From contig NZ_JAFBIT010000001.1 of NCBI RefSeq assembly GCF_021531715.1, positions 558,001-622,000 on the forward strand: DNA of 64,000 nucleotides, in the 5' to 3' direction. Made by a program: the position numbers and the translations under genes. This document shows, one piece after another, positions 24,158-32,154 of the stretch; position 1 is the first letter of the stretch, and each line of letters opens with the position of its first letter. The notes below the pieces were generated by a model. That model worked only from the letters and a program-made list of their open reading frames with translations, did not search any database and was not told the DNA's origin. Source of the stretch: Anaeromassilibacillus senegalensis. Its GTDB lineage: Bacteria; Bacillota; Clostridia; Oscillospirales; Acutalibacteraceae.

Positions 24158-24670
24158 TCAGAACGGCAGGTCGTCGTCTCCGATGATTTCCTCGAAATCT
24201 CCGCTGTTTCCACTCGAATAGGTGGGAGCGGGTTCGCTGTATGAAGCCGGGCGCTGCATCTCATTTCCGGCTGTGCTGTTACCGCCGTAATTGTTGTTGT
24301 AGGACGAGTTGCCGTAAGACGAATTGTTGTTGTAGGAACCGCCGTCACTGCGCTTGGAATCCGCAAAATTGACGTCATCCGCAACAATCTCAAAGGCCTT
24401 GCGCTTGTTGCCGTCCTTGTCGGTGTATGTGCGTGTCTGGATGGAACCGTGAACCGCCATCATCTGGCCCTTGCGGAAGTATTTGCATACGAAATCCGCC
24501 GTGCCGCGCCATGCGACGATATCGATAAAATCGGTCTGGCGCTCTGTGCCGGACTTAACGTAGGAGCGGTCAACCGCCAGCGTGAAGCTTGTAACGGCGA
24601 TATCGCTCGGGGTGTGGCGAAGCTCCGGATCGGCAACCAGTCTGCCCATAACAACTGCAACATTCAACAT
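24158..24670 (-). CDS. ssb: Single-stranded DNA-binding protein
   Basis: 170 residues. OB fold (1-105) opens MLNVAVVMGRLVADPELRHT and includes FTLAVDRSY and GSIQTRTYTDKDG. A Gly/Asn/Ser/Tyr-rich linker (about 115-155, repeats of SYNNNSSYG) leads to the acidic tip DDDLPF that binds partner proteins such as PriA, RecO and exonucleases. The start at 24670 has AGAGAG nine bases upstream. Between rpsF and rpsR. Confidence 0.97.
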   Translation of the reverse strand: MLNVAVVMGRLVADPELRHTPSDIAVTSFTLAVDRSYVKSGTERQTDFIDIVAWRGTADFVCKYFRKGQMMAVHGSIQTRTYTDKDGNKRKAFEIVADDVNFADSKRSDGGSYNNNSSYGNSSYNNNYGGNSTAGNEMQRPASYSEPAPTYSSGNSGDFEEIIGDDDLPF

Positions 24671-24700
24671 AGGTAACAACTCTCTTTCGTTTCAAAAAAC

Positions 24701-25105
24701 TTATTCTGCAGCGGACTCGTTAGCCTCGACAGCCTCGGCTGCGACAGCCTCAACGTCGATCGGCTTCGGCTCAGCGGCTTTGCGCGGCTTTGCAGCAGCG
24801 TTTGCAAAACGGGGATCCTTCTTGATGATGAGCGAACGGATGACGCCGTCAGTGATCTTATAGCGTCTGTCCAGCTCAGCCGTGAAGTCCGGTGTGCTCT
24901 CGAAGTTGATGAGTGTGTAGTAACCCTCAGTCTCCTTGTTGATCGGGTATGCGAGTCTTCTCTTACCCCAATCGTCAACGCCTTCGACAGTACCGTGTCT
25001 TGCAATCAGTGCCTTGAACTTTTCGACCAGCTCTGTGCTACCCTCCTCACCCAGCTTCGCGGAGAGGACGATAACGGTTTCGTACTTGTTCTTTACCTCT
25101 GTCAT
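24701..25105 (-). CDS. rpsF: 30S ribosomal protein S6
   Basis: 134 residues: S6 core of about 97 residues (YETVIVLSAKLGEEG, GVDDWGKRRLAYPINKETEG, FTAELDRRYKITDGVIRSLIIK) plus a 35-residue Ala/Glu/Lys-rich C-terminal tail that is longer than in Bacillus S6. ATG 25105 has a perfect AGGAGG eight bases upstream. First gene of the operon; in Bacillota S6-S18 can bind the operon leader to repress it. Confidence 0.97.
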   Translation of the reverse strand: MTEVKNKYETVIVLSAKLGEEGSTELVEKFKALIARHGTVEGVDDWGKRRLAYPINKETEGYYTLINFESTPDFTAELDRRYKITDGVIRSLIIKKDPRFANAAAKPRKAAEPKPIDVEAVAAEAVEANESAAE

Positions 25106-25195
25106 GGTTTGCACCTCCTTTTGGACTTTGGCCCCGTACTTTTAAACGGAGCAAGGATTGTTGTTTCCGTCATATAAACGCAAACTAACAGAGTT

Positions 25196-25223
25196 ATTAT
25201 AGCACAAAAATCCGCCAAGTCAA
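25196..25223 (-). promoter_or_regulatory. rpsF operon promoter, interlaced with the galU terminator
   Basis: Minus strand TTGACT (25218-25223), 16-base spacer, TATAAT (25196-25201) with extended TG. The -35 box and most of the spacer are the 3' arm of the terminator that follows galU. Confidence 0.75.
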
Positions 25224-25252
25224 GGATAATCTCCCGATTTGGCGGATTTTTT
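25206..25252 (-). terminator. Terminator after galU
   Basis: On minus, TCCGCCAAATC pairs with GACTTGGCGGA (one A-C mismatch), then TTTTT. The reverse strand also carries a T7 run after the stem, so it can work both ways. Confidence 0.8.
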
Positions 25253-25267
25253 TATGTAGTGCCGGCT

Positions 25268-26140
25268 TTATAGTGTTTTTGCAATTTTTTTGAGGTAAGC
25301 GCGGAAGCCCTCGCCGATTTCGGGGTGGTTCAGCGCCACCTCAACCTGCGCCTGCATGATGCCGAGTTTGTTGCCCATGTCGTAGCGCTTGCCGGTGAAG
25401 TCCACGGCGATCATACCGTCGCGGCGTGCGAGCGTGCACATCGCATCCGTAAGCTGAATCTCGCCGCCTGCGCCTGGCGCGGTGTGGTCGAGGATATCGA
25501 AGATTTCGGGCGGCAGGACGCAGCGCCCGAGGATCGAATACAGCGAGAGGATTTTGTCCTTCGTCGGCTTTTCGATCATATCCGTACAGGAAAACCAGTT
25601 GTCACGGATCGGCTCAACCTTGAGGGAGGAATAGCGCTGGATGGCTTCCTCGGAGACCTCTTTGACGCCGACAACACCTTTGCCGAATTCTTCATATGCG
25701 CGGATGAGCTGACCGCATGCGGGATCCTCGCCGATGATGACGTCGTCGCCGTAGAGCACGGCAAACGGCTCGTCGCCGACAAACGCCTTCGCGCAGGAGA
25801 TCGCATGGCCGAGACCGCGCGTTTCCTTCTGACGGACGTAGCAGATGTTGGCGAGGTGGGCCAGAGAAACGACTTCGTCGTAAACCTCTTGTTTGTTTCC
25901 CGCAAGCAGGCGCTCTTCCAGCTCCGGCGCGCGGTCAAAGTGATCCTCCAGCAGTTCCTTGCCGCGGTTTGTGATGATGAGGATATCCGTGATGCCCGCA
26001 CGCACGGCTTCCTCCACGATATACTGGATTGCGGGCTTGTCAACGATGGGGAGCATTTCCTTGGGCATAGCCTTGGAAGCAGGGAGTACGCGTGTGCCGA
26101 GACCGGCAGCCGGAATAACGGCCTTTCTGACTTTTTGCAT
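25268..26140 (-). CDS. galU: UTP-glucose-1-phosphate uridylyltransferase
   Basis: Makes UDP-glucose from UTP and glucose-1-P for glycolipid, teichoic acid and galactose metabolism. 290 residues. Nucleotidyltransferase motif AVIPAAGLGTRVLPASKAMPKE at the N terminus, VDKPAIQYIVEEAV, FAVLYGDDVIIGE (metal Asp) and GGEIQLTDAM, all family diagnostic. ATG 26140 has GGAGGT. It follows the zinc-ribbon gene by 50 bases on minus and may share its transcript. Confidence 0.96.
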   Translation of the reverse strand: MQKVRKAVIPAAGLGTRVLPASKAMPKEMLPIVDKPAIQYIVEEAVRAGITDILIITNRGKELLEDHFDRAPELEERLLAGNKQEVYDEVVSLAHLANICYVRQKETRGLGHAISCAKAFVGDEPFAVLYGDDVIIGEDPACGQLIRAYEEFGKGVVGVKEVSEEAIQRYSSLKVEPIRDNWFSCTDMIEKPTKDKILSLYSILGRCVLPPEIFDILDHTAPGAGGEIQLTDAMCTLARRDGMIAVDFTGKRYDMGNKLGIMQAQVEVALNHPEIGEGFRAYLKKIAKTL

Positions 26141-26190
26141 GGTGACCTCCAAAATATACAGATATTAGATATTCAAAAATGCTTGAATCG

Positions 26191-27252
26191 CTATACAAAC
26201 AAAATCGGTATCCAGCGCATGACGAAATAGCAGGCGAGCAGGCAGAACGTGACCGCAACATTGACGCCGCCGCGCTGCGCATAAGCCATGGAGGAATCGC
26301 CCTCATTCTGGCTGGTGCGCTTGATGGTCTGCACCGTGCGGATGCAGTGGTTCATATACATCCGGTTGCCGCGAACGCCGATGAAAATCATAATGCCGAG
26401 CATCAGCGCGTAGCAGATCAGCGGCGTGCAGAAGAGCAGGTACTGCGTCGGGTTATCCATCAGGTGCTGCGAAAGCATATCCACAAGCCGCACATAGGTC
26501 AGCTCGGAGGACGACACGCCGGCGGCGTCGACGACGCTGAGCAGAATCGGATTGACAACCAGATAATAAAGCAGCATGTTGCCGATGTATAGCAGGGACA
26601 TCAGCACCGTCGTGATGATGCCGGCCTTATACTGCTTGCGGTACAAAAGCCATCCGCCGGAAAAGAGGAAGGCGGAGAAGTTGAACTTATTGCGCTTGTA
26701 CATATTCATATAGCGGAAAACCGACAGATAATAGCCGGAATTCTGCTGGATGAGCTTGCTGGCGTCGCCGTAGGTGACGTTGTCCGCGAGCGGTTCCGCC
26801 GGATTTACGCCGCCCATCGGGTCAAAGGCAAACGGCACGCCCGGAAAGCCGTGCGGAATGCCGGCGGGGGGCGGATAGCTGCCGTAGACACTGCCTGTGC
26901 GCGTGTTGTCCACATTCTGATTCTGCGTGGTGTAGGCGCTGTTGCGGTGTTGGTCGGGCGAGCCGGTCAGAGAAGTGCCGCAAATGCTGCAGAAAAGCGC
27001 ACTGTGTGCGTTCAGCGTGCCGCAGTTCGGGCACTCCTTATCTTTGATTTCGCTGGCAGCGTCCGGTGCGCTCGGCGGCGGAGGCGGCGCCCAGACACCG
27101 CCGTTTTCATGAAGCTCTGTAAAAATGCACGCGCCTTTTTCCGCGTAGCACGCCCGGTGGTACGGCGCGCCGCATACCGGGCAGACGACGATATCGTCGT
27201 TTTCCGTAAACGGCTTTTCGCAGACCGGGCATTTAATTCCCTTATAATCCAA
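26191..27252 (-). CDS. Zinc-finger (prokaryotic RING-like) multi-pass membrane protein, DUF2628-like
   Basis: 353 residues. N terminus: RING-like CPVCEKPFTENDDIVVCPVCG...YHRACY (about 8-36), then a zinc ribbon CPNCGTLN...FCSICG (about 73-94). A Pro/Gly/Asn linker (100-150) leads to a hydrophobic domain with about four membrane segments from residue 195, with FNFSAFLFSGGWLLYRKQYKAG typical of DUF2628-type proteins. TTG start with GGAGGT six bases upstream. Function unknown; the layout suggests cytoplasmic zinc fingers on a membrane anchor. Confidence 0.78.
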   Translation of the reverse strand: MDYKGIKCPVCEKPFTENDDIVVCPVCGAPYHRACYAEKGACIFTELHENGGVWAPPPPPSAPDAASEIKDKECPNCGTLNAHSALFCSICGTSLTGSPDQHRNSAYTTQNQNVDNTRTGSVYGSYPPPAGIPHGFPGVPFAFDPMGGVNPAEPLADNVTYGDASKLIQQNSGYYLSVFRYMNMYKRNKFNFSAFLFSGGWLLYRKQYKAGIITTVLMSLLYIGNMLLYYLVVNPILLSVVDAAGVSSSELTYVRLVDMLSQHLMDNPTQYLLFCTPLICYALMLGIMIFIGVRGNRMYMNHCIRTVQTIKRTSQNEGDSSMAYAQRGGVNVAVTFCLLACYFVMRWIPILFV

Positions 27253-27306
27253 AATAAGACCTCCAAAATCAATGTCGGTTCTTGAAAAACAATATAACTT
27301 TACTCT

Positions 27307-27335
27307 ATTTTACTACACTATGCCAAAAATCGCAA
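27307..27335 (-). promoter_or_regulatory. Promoter of the zinc-finger membrane protein gene
   Basis: Minus strand TTGCGA (27330-27335), 17-base spacer, TAAAAT (27307-27312). Confidence 0.55.
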
Positions 27336-27413
27336 TGCAAAGCGCATAAATTTTCAGACTGTTAATAATTGCAGGGCGCAAACGGGGAAATCGAAATCCG
27401 ATGCGCTTTTCTA

Positions 27414-27442
27414 TTTACAAAATCGCGATTATCCGGTATAAT
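27414..27442 (+). promoter_or_regulatory. prfB promoter
   Basis: TTTACA (27414-27419), 17-base spacer, TATAAT (27437-27442). It is divergent from the 27307-27335 promoter. Confidence 0.7.
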
Positions 27443-27509
27443 AACAAAAGATATGTCTGAAATACGAATCTGCAAGGTTTATTTTTGATTTGAAGGGGTA
27501 CGACAACGT

Positions 27510-28637
27510 ATGCTGCAATTTGAAGAACTGAAAAAACAACTGGACGAACAGCAGGCGGCCCTCGACGACCTCAAGGATGCGCTCGGTCTGGAGAGACTGC
27601 GCGAGGAAGTGGAGATGCTGGAAAACAAGGCGGCGGAGCCGGGCTTCTGGGATAACATGGAAGCTGCACAGAAGGTTCTGCAGAAGACGGCCGCACTCAA
27701 GCTGAAGGATGAAACCTACCTGAAGCTCTGCGCACGCGCGGAGGACGCGCTGGCGCTTGTCGAGATGGGCGACGAGGAGGAGGATCTTTCTCTGCTGCCC
27801 GAGGCACAGGAAGAGATCGAAGCGATCGGCAAGGAAATCGAGACGATGCGCCTGACGACGCTTTTGACCGGCGAATACGACAGCAAGAACGCGATTCTCA
27901 CGTTCCACGCGGGCTCGGGCGGCACCGAGGCGCAGGATTGGGCATCAATGCTGTTCCGCATGTACAACCGCTGGGCAGAGCGCCACGGCTTCAAAGTGAC
28001 GACGCTCGATTATCTCGACGGCGATGAGGCGGGCCTCAAGAGCGCCTCTATCCTTGTTGAGGGCGAAAACGCATACGGTTTCCTGAAAAGTGAAGCGGGT
28101 GTGCATCGCCTTGTGCGTATTTCACCGTTTGATTCCGCCGGACGCCGCCACACCTCGTTCTCCTCGCTGGAGGTTATGCCGGAGATCGACGAGGATCTCA
28201 GTGTGGAGATCAACCCGGATGACATCAAGATGGAAGTGTACCGCGCGAGCGGCGCGGGCGGCCAGAAGGTCAACAAGACGTCCTCGGCTGTTCGCCTTAT
28301 CCATATCCCGACGGGCATCGTCGTTTCGTGCCAGGTGGAGCGCAGCCAGTATCAGAACCGCGACGTCGCGATGAAGATGCTGATCTCAAAGCTTGTTGAA
28401 ATCAAAGAGCGCGAGCATCTCGAGAAGATTTCGGATATCAAGGGCGAGCAGAAGGAAATCACATGGGGCAGCCAGATTCGCTCTTACGTGTTCATGCCGT
28501 ACACGCTCGCGAAGGATCACCGCACCGGCTGCGAAAAGGGCAATATCACCGCGGTTATGGACGGTGAGATAGACGAATTCATCACCGCGTATCTCAAGGC
28601 GCTGAGCCAGGGCACGCTGGGCGAAAACATCGAATAA
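27510..28637 (+). CDS. prfB: Peptide chain release factor 2, without programmed frameshift
   Basis: 375-residue RF2. The stop-codon recognition tripeptide SPF (S205-P206-F207) marks RF2 (UGA/UAA) rather than RF1, and the peptidyl hydrolysis motif GGQ is at 250-252 in SGAGGQKVNKTSSAVRL. The N-terminal coiled coil runs without interruption through LKDALGLERLREEVEMLE, where most bacteria have an in-frame TGA and +1 shift; here the frame is continuous, so autoregulation by frameshifting is absent. AAGGGG precedes the ATG. Confidence 0.96.
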   Translation: MLQFEELKKQLDEQQAALDDLKDALGLERLREEVEMLENKAAEPGFWDNMEAAQKVLQKTAALKLKDETYLKLCARAEDALALVEMGDEEEDLSLLPEAQEEIEAIGKEIETMRLTTLLTGEYDSKNAILTFHAGSGGTEAQDWASMLFRMYNRWAERHGFKVTTLDYLDGDEAGLKSASILVEGENAYGFLKSEAGVHRLVRISPFDSAGRRHTSFSSLEVMPEIDEDLSVEINPDDIKMEVYRASGAGGQKVNKTSSAVRLIHIPTGIVVSCQVERSQYQNRDVAMKMLISKLVEIKEREHLEKISDIKGEQKEITWGSQIRSYVFMPYTLAKDHRTGCEKGNITAVMDGEIDEFITAYLKALSQGTLGENIE

Positions 28638-28653
28638 TTCCATTCATCAGGGA

Positions 28654-28680
28654 GGCAGCGTTTCGGCGCTGCTTTTTCTT
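28654..28680 (+). terminator. prfB terminator
   Basis: GCAGCG (28655-28660) pairs with CGCTGC (28667-28672), TTTCGG loop, T5 run. Short stem. Confidence 0.65.
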
Positions 28681-28747
28681 TGCAGAAAATTTGCAGCGCA
28701 GATGCATTTTTAAGAAATAATTCCTTTCTTTTTGCAGATGACTGTGG

Positions 28748-28893
28748 TATACTGAATTACAAGGTCAAAATTTTGCTTTGCATTGACCGGATGCCGCTGG
28801 CTCTCCGGGAAAACCGCCGGGAGCAAACAGCCCCACGCAGCCGCTTTGCTGCGTGCGATCGCTGAATCATGCAAGCGCGCATGGTAGAAAGGA
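28748..28893 (+). promoter_or_regulatory. Extended -10 promoter and structured leader of the ectB-like gene
   Basis: TATACT (28748-28753) with extended TG; no clear -35. The leader of about 130 bases folds into three hairpins: GGTCAA/TTGACC (28763-28788), a compound stem GCTG...CTC-CCGG/CCGGGAG...CAGC (28796-28831) and an 8-bp stem CACGCAGC/GCTGCGTG (28834-28855). None has a T-run. It matches no riboswitch family that I recognise; regulatory function is a guess. Confidence 0.4.
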
Positions 28894-28901
28894 TGGTAAC
28901 A

Positions 28902-30173
28902 TTGAACACACACATGAACACAGAGCCTTTTGAGCAGTACGAATCCGAGGTGCGCTCTTACTGCCGGAATTTTCCGACGGTGTTCGTCTCGGCGAAGGGC
29001 TCGATCCAGAAGGATGAAACCGGCAGGGAATACATCGATTTCTTCTGCGGTTCCGGCGCTTTGAACTACGGACACAACAACCCGTACATCAAGCGGAAGG
29101 TCGTCGAGTATCTCGAAAACGACGGCGTGCTGCATGCGCTGGACATGTACACCGCGCCGAAGCGCGATTTCATCGAGTATTTTGAACAGAACGTCATCCG
29201 CGCACGCGGCTTTGACTACAAAATTCAGTTTGTCGGCCCGACCGGCACAAACGCCGTGGAAGCGGCGCTGAAGCTCGCCCGCAAGGTGAAGAAGCGCCAG
29301 AATGTTTTTGCGCTGATGGGCGCGTTCCACGGCATGACGCTCGGTTCCCTTGCTCTGACGACGAATGCGGACTCCCGGGCGGGTGCCGGCGTTCCGCTCA
29401 ACAACGTCACGCATGTCCCTGCGCCGTATATGTTCCCGGGACTCGACACGGTCGAGTATATGGAGCGCCTGATCACGGACGATCACTCCGGCGTGGAAAA
29501 GCCCGCGGCGATCATCCTTGAGACGACGCAGGCTGACGGCGGCATCTATGTGCTGCCCACGGAGTGGCTCCAGCGCGTGCGTGCGCTCTGCGACAAACAC
29601 GATATCCTGATGATCGTCGACGACGTGCAGGTCGGCTGCGGACGGACAGGCTGGTTCTTCTCGTTCGAGCGCGCGGGCATCACGCCGGACATCGTCGCGA
29701 TGTCGAAATCCATCGGCGGCTACGGCATGCCGTTTGCAATCACGCTTTTGAAGCCGGAGCTTGATCTCTGGAAGCCCGGCGAGCACAACGGCACGTTCCG
29801 CGGCTATCAGCTCTCGCTGGTTGCGGCGAAAGCAGGCCTCGAATACATGCTGAACGAGCATGTGGAGGATGCTGTGCGCGAGCGTGAGCAGATTGTTGCG
29901 AAATTCATGCGTGAGGAGATTGAGATGATCGACAGCCGCATCGCGACGCGCGGCATCGGTCTGCTCTGGGGTGTCGATTTCGGCGCGTTCGAGGGCGACG
30001 TCGCCAAGGCGGTCATCACCGAGGCATTTAAAAACGGGCTGATTGTCGAGCGCGTCGGCCGCCGCGATTCCGTCGTCAAGGTCATGCCGGAGCTCAAGGT
30101 TCCGCTGGAAACGCTCGAAAAGGGACTGAAGATTCTCGCGCAGTCCATCCGGAACGTCGTTTCCTCGCTGTAA
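28902..30173 (+). CDS. Class III aminotransferase, diaminobutyrate-2-oxoglutarate transaminase (EctB) family
   Basis: About 423 residues. YESEVRSYCRNFPTVF at the N terminus and IDFFCGSGALNYGHNNP are close to EctB/DABA aminotransferases. PLP-binding features: GPTGTNAVEAALKLAR, GAFHGMTLGS, VDDVQVGCGRTG and Schiff-base Lys in VAMSKSIGGYG. EctB forms L-2,4-diaminobutyrate from aspartate semialdehyde for ectoine or siderophores, but neither ectA nor ectC is near. TTG 28902 is chosen because AAAGGA lies eight bases upstream; ATG 28893 and ATG 28914 are alternatives. Confidence 0.85.
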   Translation: MNTHMNTEPFEQYESEVRSYCRNFPTVFVSAKGSIQKDETGREYIDFFCGSGALNYGHNNPYIKRKVVEYLENDGVLHALDMYTAPKRDFIEYFEQNVIRARGFDYKIQFVGPTGTNAVEAALKLARKVKKRQNVFALMGAFHGMTLGSLALTTNADSRAGAGVPLNNVTHVPAPYMFPGLDTVEYMERLITDDHSGVEKPAAIILETTQADGGIYVLPTEWLQRVRALCDKHDILMIVDDVQVGCGRTGWFFSFERAGITPDIVAMSKSIGGYGMPFAITLLKPELDLWKPGEHNGTFRGYQLSLVAAKAGLEYMLNEHVEDAVREREQIVAKFMREEIEMIDSRIATRGIGLLWGVDFGAFEGDVAKAVITEAFKNGLIVERVGRRDSVVKVMPELKVPLETLEKGLKILAQSIRNVVSSL

Positions 30174-30199
30174 GCATTTAAAATTTACGGTTTTCCTTT

Positions 30200-30230
30200 G
30201 CAGGCGTCTTTTTGGGCGCCTGCTTTTTGT
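30200..30230 (+). terminator. Terminator after the ectB-like gene
   Basis: GCAGGCG pairs with CGCCTGC around a T-rich loop, followed by T5. Confidence 0.75.
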
Positions 30231-30304
30231 ATATCAAAACGGACAATTATGCGTTTCAGCCAGAAATATGCGGCGAAAACTGCAAAAGTTTTCGAATTTC
30301 TGCA

Positions 30305-30333
30305 TTGTGCGTCGTTCTTTGACATGGTAAAAT
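30305..30333 (+). promoter_or_regulatory. SulP transporter promoter
   Basis: TTGTGC (30305-30310), 17-base spacer, TAAAAT (30328-30333) with extended TG. Confidence 0.6.
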
Positions 30334-30391
30334 TTTGAGCGGTGTTTCCGGTGGTGCGGCCGGGACAATTTGCGGTAAATGAGGGAAGAAC

Positions 30392-32014
30392 ATGATCAAA
30401 AACTACGTTTCCATGCTGAAATCGGAATTCAGAGGCTACGGCCCGAAATCGCTTCTGGGCGATGTGATGGCGGGTCTGACGGTCTGCGCCGTCGCGCTGC
30501 CGCTCGCGCTCGCGTTCGGCGTCAGCTGCGGCGCGGATGCAGCGGCCGGTCTGATCACGGCGATTCTGTCCGGCCTTGTCATCAGTGCGCTTTCCGGCGC
30601 ATCGTTCCAGATTTCCGGTCCGACCGGCGCGATGACGGCGGTGCTCGTCACGATTATTGCGAAGGACGGCGGTGAACTGTCCGGCGTGTTCCTCGTCGGC
30701 CTGATCGCCGGTGCGCTGATGCTGCTCGCGGGCATCTTAAAGCTCGGCAAGCTTGTGCATCTGATCCCGAAGCCGGTCATCACAGGCTTTACCTCCGGTA
30801 TTGCGGTGATCATCGCGCTCGGGCAGATCGATAATTTCTTCGCTGTGACCTCCAAGGGCGATTCCGCGGTGCAGAAGCTGCTTTCCTACGGCACGCTCGG
30901 CTTCTCGCCGGATTGGCGCGCTGTCGCGATCGGTCTGCTGGTCATCGCGATCATGATCGTCTGGCCGAAGAAGTGGAATGCCAAGGTGCCCTCCTCGCTC
31001 GTCGGCATCATTGTGGCGGCAGTTGCGGCGGCGTTCCTGTTCCCGGATATCGCGACGGTCGGCGCGATTCCGAAAACGATTTTCCTTGAGAATCGGCTGG
31101 ATTTCTCGAAAATCGAGTGGAACGCGTTTTCCTCGTATGTCGGTCCGGCCCTGACGGTCGCGATGCTCGGCATGATCGAGAGCCTGCTCTGCGGCGCTTC
31201 GGCAAGCGCCATGACAAAGGGACACTTTGACGCGGACATTGAGCTGGTCGGTCAGGGTGTCGGCAACATGATTATCCCGTTCTTCGGCGGTGTCCCGGCG
31301 ACGGCGGCGATCGCGCGTACGAGCGTCGCGATCAAATCCGGCTGCAAGACACGTCTCACCGGCGTTTTCCACGCGGTGTTCCTGCTGCTCTCCATGTTTT
31401 TGCTCGGCGACGTGATGTCCCGTCTGCCGATGGCGGCGCTTGCGGGTGTTCTGATGATGACGGCGTGGCGCATGAACGAGTGGCATGAGATCCGTCAGAT
31501 CTTCAAGCGCGGCTTCAAAAGCGAAATCGCACAGTATCTGATCACACTGGTCGCGACGGTCGTGTTTGACCTTACCGTGGCGATTGTGATCGGCATCGCG
31601 TTCAGCCTGCTCGCGTTCATTTCGCGCGTGCTCGAAATCCACCTCGATCACTCGATGGTGGACAGCGCGCGTATGCCGGGCGTCGATCTCAACAAATTCG
31701 GCAACACCTGTGTCGTGTACATCACCGGCGCGGTGTTCTTCGCGAATACGCAGCGCATTCTGGACTATGTCGCCGAGCTTCCGCCGGCAGATCGCGTGAT
31801 TCTTTCCGTGCGCGGCGTGTCCGTGATGGATCCGGATGCGGCACAGATGCTCTTGAAGCTTGCGGGCGACTACGAGGCGCGCGGCGTGGAGCTTTTGATC
31901 TGCGGCCTGAACGACAAGGTGCGCCGGATTCTGGACCGCGCGGGCGTAACGGAAAAGATCGGCGAAGAAAACTTCTATTGGAGCGTCGACCGCGCGCTGT
32001 TTGAGGAAAGATAA
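30392..32014 (+). CDS. SulP family anion transporter with STAS domain
   Basis: 540 residues. About eleven membrane segments between residues 20 and 425, including the family pattern GLTVCAVALPLALAFG near the N terminus, SGPTGAMTAVLV and FFGGVPATAAIARTSVAIKSG. The STAS regulatory domain occupies the C terminus (about 440-540; VSVMDPDAAQMLLKL). Family members carry sulfate, bicarbonate or other anions. GAGGGAAG precedes the ATG. No sulfate assimilation genes are nearby, so the anion is not known. Confidence 0.92.
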   Translation: MIKNYVSMLKSEFRGYGPKSLLGDVMAGLTVCAVALPLALAFGVSCGADAAAGLITAILSGLVISALSGASFQISGPTGAMTAVLVTIIAKDGGELSGVFLVGLIAGALMLLAGILKLGKLVHLIPKPVITGFTSGIAVIIALGQIDNFFAVTSKGDSAVQKLLSYGTLGFSPDWRAVAIGLLVIAIMIVWPKKWNAKVPSSLVGIIVAAVAAAFLFPDIATVGAIPKTIFLENRLDFSKIEWNAFSSYVGPALTVAMLGMIESLLCGASASAMTKGHFDADIELVGQGVGNMIIPFFGGVPATAAIARTSVAIKSGCKTRLTGVFHAVFLLLSMFLLGDVMSRLPMAALAGVLMMTAWRMNEWHEIRQIFKRGFKSEIAQYLITLVATVVFDLTVAIVIGIAFSLLAFISRVLEIHLDHSMVDSARMPGVDLNKFGNTCVVYITGAVFFANTQRILDYVAELPPADRVILSVRGVSVMDPDAAQMLLKLAGDYEARGVELLICGLNDKVRRILDRAGVTEKIGEENFYWSVDRALFEER

Positions 32015-32067
32015 AAAGTATGGGCTGGGGCAAAACCGCTTGGACTTGCCGCAGCCCTTATTTTATG

Positions 32068-32096
32068 TTGCAATCCTGCGGCGCGGGTGGTATGAT
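32068..32096 (+). promoter_or_regulatory. M3 peptidase promoter
   Basis: TTGCAA (32068-32073), 17-base spacer, TATGAT (32091-32096). Confidence 0.6.
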
Positions 32097-32154
32097 TTTA
32101 CCAGACACGCAGAGAATACGATCTGTGTAAGCAGAAGAAAGGAAGCGGTACAAT

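Noticed and set aside
28680-28865. 61-codon plus-strand frame between prfB and the ectB-like gene
   Set aside because: No Shine-Dalgarno, covers the promoter and hairpins, no recognisable protein.
28756-28893. Guanidine or other known riboswitch in the ectB leader
   Set aside because: None of the conserved motifs (ykkC core, ACGR loops of mini-ykkC) is present. Kept only as an unassigned structured leader.
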